64,000 nucleotides of DNA from Arthrobacter globiformis (GTDB lineage Bacteria > Actinomycetota > Actinomycetes > Actinomycetales > Micrococcaceae), in NCBI RefSeq assembly GCF_030817195.1, contig NZ_JAUSYZ010000001.1, positions 1,302,001-1,366,000 of the forward strand, in the 5' to 3' direction. A program made the translations under genes and the position numbers. The notes below the pieces were generated by a model. That model was not told the origin of the DNA. It saw only the letters and a list, made by a program, of their open reading frames with translations, and made no database searches. The first letter of the stretch is position 1; each line of letters opens with the position of its first letter. Of this stretch, positions 60,829 through 64,000 are shown piece after piece.

Positions 60829-61808
60829 GTAACCCGACAGAAGCACAGCCGTTCGACGTCGTCGCCATGGGGGAGATCCTCCTTGAGGTGGCCACCGACG
60901 TCCCGTTCGGGCACGGCGTCCCGGCACAGCTGGGCATCTCCGGCGACGCCCTGAACGTCGCGGCGGCTGCCGCTGCGGCCGGTGCCCGCACCGCGCTGCT
61001 GGCAGTACTGCCCGACGACGACCTCGGCCAGGCGGTCGCCGCCCGGATCGCTGGACTCGGCATTTCCACCGAGCTCCTGAAGTTCCGTCCCGGCCAGCAG
61101 GGCGTGTACCTGGTGCACTGCGACCCGGACGGGCAGCGCGAGTTTTCCTACGCGCGCAGCGGCAGCGTCGGCTCAACACTGGGGCCGGACGATGTGGACC
61201 CGAACGTGTTCGCAGCTGCCGGCGCCGTAATTGCCGGGGGCATCGCCTGCGCCATCTCGGCCTCGTCCCGCGCCGCCGTCTTCAAGGCCGCCGAGGTTGC
61301 CAACCGCTTTGTCTTTGACCCGAACTACCGGCCGCGGCTCACTTCCGTGGAGGATGCGACGGCGGCCGTGGTTGAGCTGGCACCAAAGGCATTCCTGGTG
61401 ACGCCTTCCTTCCCGGGCGAGACGTCAGCCCTGCTGGGCACGTCCTCGCCGCAGGAGGCCGCCGCGAACCTGCGCTCGCTCGGCACCGCCAACGTCGCCG
61501 TGACCTGCGGGGCCGAGGGAATCCAGCTGGAAAGCGACACCGAGTCGGCCTGGATCGAAGCCATTCCTGCACCTGCCGTGGTGGACCAGACCGGAGCGGG
61601 CGACGCCTTCGTGGGCACGCTGACCGCGCGGCTGGTGCTCGGCGACAGCCTCGCCGAAGCTGTCCGGCATGGGGCAGCGGCGGCCTCACTCGTGGTGGGC
61701 GGCAAGGGCGGCACCGGCTTCATCCCGAGCTTCGAGCAGACCCGCGCCCACGCCCTGGGGGCACAGACCATTGGGATACCCGAAGGAGAGCTGTCATCGC
61801 GCGCCTGA
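60825..61808 (+). CDS. PfkB-family sugar kinase, probable 2-keto-3-deoxygluconate kinase
   Basis: A 327-residue ribokinase/PfkB kinase. The N-terminal substrate region is VAMGEILLEVATDVPFG, the ATP/anion-hole motif is VVDQTGAGDAFVG with the catalytic Asp, and VFDPNYRPRL lies before it. Context gives the substrate: KDG from the mannonate dehydratase encoded just upstream, phosphorylated to KDPG for the aldolase at 63273. GTG 60825 overlaps the dehydratase stop by 4 bases. The C-terminal residues precede the next gene by an overlap or noncanonical start (see 61796). Confidence in kinase family is high; substrate is inferred. Confidence 0.85.
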   Translation: MSNPTEAQPFDVVAMGEILLEVATDVPFGHGVPAQLGISGDALNVAAAAAAAGARTALLAVLPDDDLGQAVAARIAGLGISTELLKFRPGQQGVYLVHCDPDGQREFSYARSGSVGSTLGPDDVDPNVFAAAGAVIAGGIACAISASSRAAVFKAAEVANRFVFDPNYRPRLTSVEDATAAVVELAPKAFLVTPSFPGETSALLGTSSPQEAAANLRSLGTANVAVTCGAEGIQLESDTESAWIEAIPAPAVVDQTGAGDAFVGTLTARLVLGDSLAEAVRHGAAAASLVVGGKGGTGFIPSFEQTRAHALGAQTIGIPEGELSSRA

Positions 61809-63280
61809 GCAGTGCCAACCTGAGCAGCACCGCCGGAAACGCGGCCACGTTCCCGGGCGCCGCGCTCCGGACGAACGGACTGAAGCCCGCCATCGTGCAC
61901 CTGGGCCTCGGCGCCTTCGCCCGCGCCCACACCGCTGTCTTCACTGAGAACGCCATGCTGGCCAGCGGAGAAACCGGCTGGGGGATCACCGGCGTCACCC
62001 AGCGCTCGGACACCGTGGCCCGGCAGCTCGCCCCACAGGACGGACTGTTCACCGTGGCTGAACGGGGCGAGGGTGCGGCACCGCTGCGGGTGGTGTCCAG
62101 CATCGTGGACGCCATCTCGGGACGGGACAACCCGGTCGCCGTCATGGACCGGATCGCCGCGCCGGAAACGCTGATGGTCACGCTGACCGTCACGGAGAAG
62201 GGCTACCGGATCGACCCGCATACCGGATCCCTCAACCTGGAGGATGCGGAGGTCCGCGCAGACCTCGAGGGCCGTGCCCCGCTCACTGCCATCGGCCAGA
62301 TCGCGCGTGGCCTGCAGCAGCGGTCGCGCACCGGGGCCGGGCCGCTCACGGTGGTCTCATGCGACAACCTTCCCGCGAACGGCGAACTGACCCGGACGCT
62401 GGTGCACGCCTTCGCCGCGGCCCTGCCGCCCGAGGAGTCGGAACCGCTGCTGGCCTGGCTGGACGCCAACGTCACGTTCCCCAGCACCATGGTGGACCGG
62501 ATAGTGCCGGCCACGACGGCGGGTGACCTGGACGCCGTCGAACGTGAACTGGGACTGCGGGACGAGGCCGCGGTGGTGGCCGAACCGTTCATGCAGTGGG
62601 TCATCGAGGACAATTTCGCCGCGGGACGTCCGCGGTGGGAGGACGCCGGAGCGCTGTTCAGCAGCGACGTCGCGGCCTGGGAAGCGGCGAAGCTGCGGCT
62701 GCTGAATGCCAGCCACTCGCTGCTGGCGTATCTCGGTCTCGCCGCCGGCAAGGTGACCATCAGCGACTCCGTGGCCGAGGGGGCGTTCTTCACTGCCGCC
62801 CGGCGCATGCTGGCCGAGGACGTCCTGCCCACCATCACCCTCCCGGAGGGTCTCGACGCGGACGAGTACTGCGCCCAGGTGCTGACGCGGTTCGCCAACC
62901 CCGCCCTGGGCCACACCACGGCGAAGGTGGGCAGTGACGGTTCACAGAAGATCGGCCTGCGCCTGCTCAGCACCGTGCGCGGAAACCTCGACGCCGGACG
63001 GGAACCCCGGTGGGCAGCGCTCGCCGTTGCTGCGTGGATGCGGCACGTCGCCACCACGCCTGCGGACCGACTAAACGATCCGCTGGCCGCCGAACTCCAT
63101 GCCGCGCTGCCGGCCTCGGGGGACGCGGCGGATGTGGTCCCGGCGCTGCTGGGCTGCCGCAGTGTCTTCGACGCCGAATTGGCCCAGAATCAGGGGTTCG
63201 CAGACCTCCTCATCCACTGGTACAGCATCATCGACACGCACGGGCTTGAAGGCCTGAGAAAAGAGATCAACCATGGCTGA
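61796..63280 (+). CDS. uxuB: Mannitol dehydrogenase-family fructuronate reductase; start codon appears to be ATC
   Basis: A polyol/hexuronate dehydrogenase of about 494 residues. The NAD motif is IVHLGLGAFARAHTAVF and the catalytic K-x4-N-x2-H set is KLRLLNASHSLL. It should reduce D-fructuronate to D-mannonate, linking the 5-dehydrogenase with mannonate dehydratase. The only standard start codon before the Rossmann motif is GTG 61895, which would cut into its first strand. The conserved reading frame continues back to ATC 61796 (ATC GCG CGC CTG), 7 bases after an AAGGAG site, and overlaps the kinase stop. Either ATC is used, the ATG has been lost, or a sequencing error changed it. Gene symbol by function only. 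Confidence 0.78.
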   Translation: MARLSSANLSSTAGNAATFPGAALRTNGLKPAIVHLGLGAFARAHTAVFTENAMLASGETGWGITGVTQRSDTVARQLAPQDGLFTVAERGEGAAPLRVVSSIVDAISGRDNPVAVMDRIAAPETLMVTLTVTEKGYRIDPHTGSLNLEDAEVRADLEGRAPLTAIGQIARGLQQRSRTGAGPLTVVSCDNLPANGELTRTLVHAFAAALPPEESEPLLAWLDANVTFPSTMVDRIVPATTAGDLDAVERELGLRDEAAVVAEPFMQWVIEDNFAAGRPRWEDAGALFSSDVAAWEAAKLRLLNASHSLLAYLGLAAGKVTISDSVAEGAFFTAARRMLAEDVLPTITLPEGLDADEYCAQVLTRFANPALGHTTAKVGSDGSQKIGLRLLSTVRGNLDAGREPRWAALAVAAWMRHVATTPADRLNDPLAAELHAALPASGDAADVVPALLGCRSVFDAELAQNQGFADLLIHWYSIIDTHGLEGLRKEINHG

Positions 63281-63896
63281 CGCCACCAGCGTTTTGCATG
63301 TTTCTCCGGTCATCCCTGTGGTGACCATCGAGGACCCGCAGCATGCGGTTCCGGTTGCCCGGGCCCTGGCCGACGGCGGCGTCCGGATCATCGAGCTCAC
63401 CCTGCGGACCGACACGGCGCTCACCTCGCTGAAGGCCATCGCCAACGAGGTTCCGGACATCCTCGTGGGCGCCGGCACGATCCTCACTCCCGGCCAGGCC
63501 GACGCCGCCGTGGCCGCGGGTGCGCAGTTCCTGGTCAGCCCCGGGGTGACGCCGTCACTGCTGGAGCACATGCTCTCCCTCGAGGTGCCGGTGCTTCCGG
63601 GCGTGGCCACGGTGGGCGAGGTGATGGCGGTGCTGGAGCGCGGGCTGGACACCATGAAGTTCTTCCCGGCCGGTCCTGCCGGTGGCCCGTCGTACCTGGC
63701 GGCCATCGGGGCACCCGTCCCGCAGGTGACGTTCTGCCCGACCGGCGGCATCAGCCTGGCCACGGCGCCGGACTACCTCAAACTGCCCAACGTCCGCTGC
63801 GTCGGGGGAAGCTGGCTGACGCCGCGTGCCGCCGTCGAAAGCGGGGACTGGCAGCTGATCACCGAACTGGCCCGGGAAGCGGCAGTCCTGTCCTGA
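63273..63896 (+). CDS. eda: KDPG aldolase (bifunctional KDPG/KHG aldolase type)
   Basis: A 207-residue class I aldolase. The Schiff-base lysine is in DTMKFFPAGPAGG and the catalytic Glu in IIELTLRTD; substrate phosphate is bound by CPTGGISLATAP. It splits KDPG into pyruvate and glyceraldehyde 3-phosphate, closing the route from D-mannonate through KDG kinase. ATG 63273 overlaps the fructuronate reductase stop by 8 bases. After the stop, 100 bp remain to the window end with an inverted repeat at 63961-63980. The operon appears to end here, but a following gene lies beyond the edge. Confidence 0.92.
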   Translation: MADATSVLHVSPVIPVVTIEDPQHAVPVARALADGGVRIIELTLRTDTALTSLKAIANEVPDILVGAGTILTPGQADAAVAAGAQFLVSPGVTPSLLEHMLSLEVPVLPGVATVGEVMAVLERGLDTMKFFPAGPAGGPSYLAAIGAPVPQVTFCPTGGISLATAPDYLKLPNVRCVGGSWLTPRAAVESGDWQLITELAREAAVLS

Positions 63897-63960
63897 TGAA
63901 AGTTGCCCCGTTTCTACTTGACCGTAGATCTGCCTTCGGGACGGGCGTAGAGTCGGGAAA

Positions 63961-63980
63961 GACCGGTCCTAAAACCGGTC
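63961..63980. other. Inverted repeat near the window end
   Basis: GACCGGT-CCTAAA-ACCGGTC, 7-bp arms with a 6-base loop, 65 bp after the aldolase stop. It may be a weak terminator or an operator for a gene outside the window. Confidence 0.4.
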
Positions 63981-64000
63981 GCAGCCTGAACAGACGCACA

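Overview
The window is high-GC actinobacterial DNA, most likely from an Arthrobacter-type member of the Micrococcaceae (Arthrobacter, Pseudarthrobacter or Paenarthrobacter). This rests on very high third-position GC, frequent GTG/TTG starts, and families typical of that group: a DUF6318-like lipoprotein, an Rpf+LysM protein, a DUF222/HNH protein, an MSMEG_6728-like protein, a Tex protein and a TM0106-type nuclease-helicase. I saw no rRNA, tRNA, CRISPR array, phage or insertion sequence. All family names are my recognition from sequence; no database was searched.

Layout. 0-5 kb: a frameshifted sensor kinase divergent from its response regulator, an orphan Vsr endonuclease, a flavin-binding PPOX protein and an NCS1 nucleobase permease. 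5-12 kb: two secreted proteins, then a GAF-type regulator divergent from a flavin monooxygenase, a decayed butanediol dehydrogenase and an Old Yellow Enzyme. 12.4-14.8 kb: a compact SipW-type secretion operon with three exported proteins around their own signal peptidase. 14.8-23.5 kb: a GntR-controlled catabolic operon with a TIM-barrel enzyme, a DhaK/L-type ketose kinase, RpiB, a 3-hydroxyacyl-CoA-dehydrogenase-like oxidoreductase, an SDR, an ACS-type MFS transporter and a TpiA homologue. It probably converts a short sugar acid or polyol through erythrulose and erythrulose phosphate to erythrose 4-phosphate.

23.5-39.8 kb: housekeeping and accessory genes (Tex, gamma-glutamyltransferase, DUF222/HNH, epimerase, MSMEG_6728, Rpf-LysM, a UvrA-like ATPase), ending in two broken convergent genes, an adenine deaminase with a frameshift and a small membrane protein with an in-frame stop. 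39.8-56.1 kb: an FdhF/YdeP molybdoenzyme with a DUF6457 neighbour, an aldo/keto reductase, an SDR, small acidic proteins, an unusual winged-helix/Ala-Lys/X25 fusion protein, acylphosphatase, a large RecB-like nuclease-helicase, a DUF1540 protein, formaldehyde dehydrogenase, a secreted HNH nuclease and a YceI protein.

56.2-63.9 kb: a second GntR-controlled sugar-acid operon with an MHS-type transporter, an L-idonate/L-gulonate 5-dehydrogenase-like enzyme, D-mannonate dehydratase, KDG kinase, a fructuronate reductase-like enzyme and KDPG aldolase. No uronate isomerase is present, so L-gulonate or L-idonate entering through D-fructuronate is a better guess than glucuronate. The two catabolic operons share a dispersed palindromic element (about 15583-15650 and 59523-59587). 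Several genes look decayed or mis-sequenced; three of them carry what looks like one extra base in a short homopolymer, which needs checking against raw reads.
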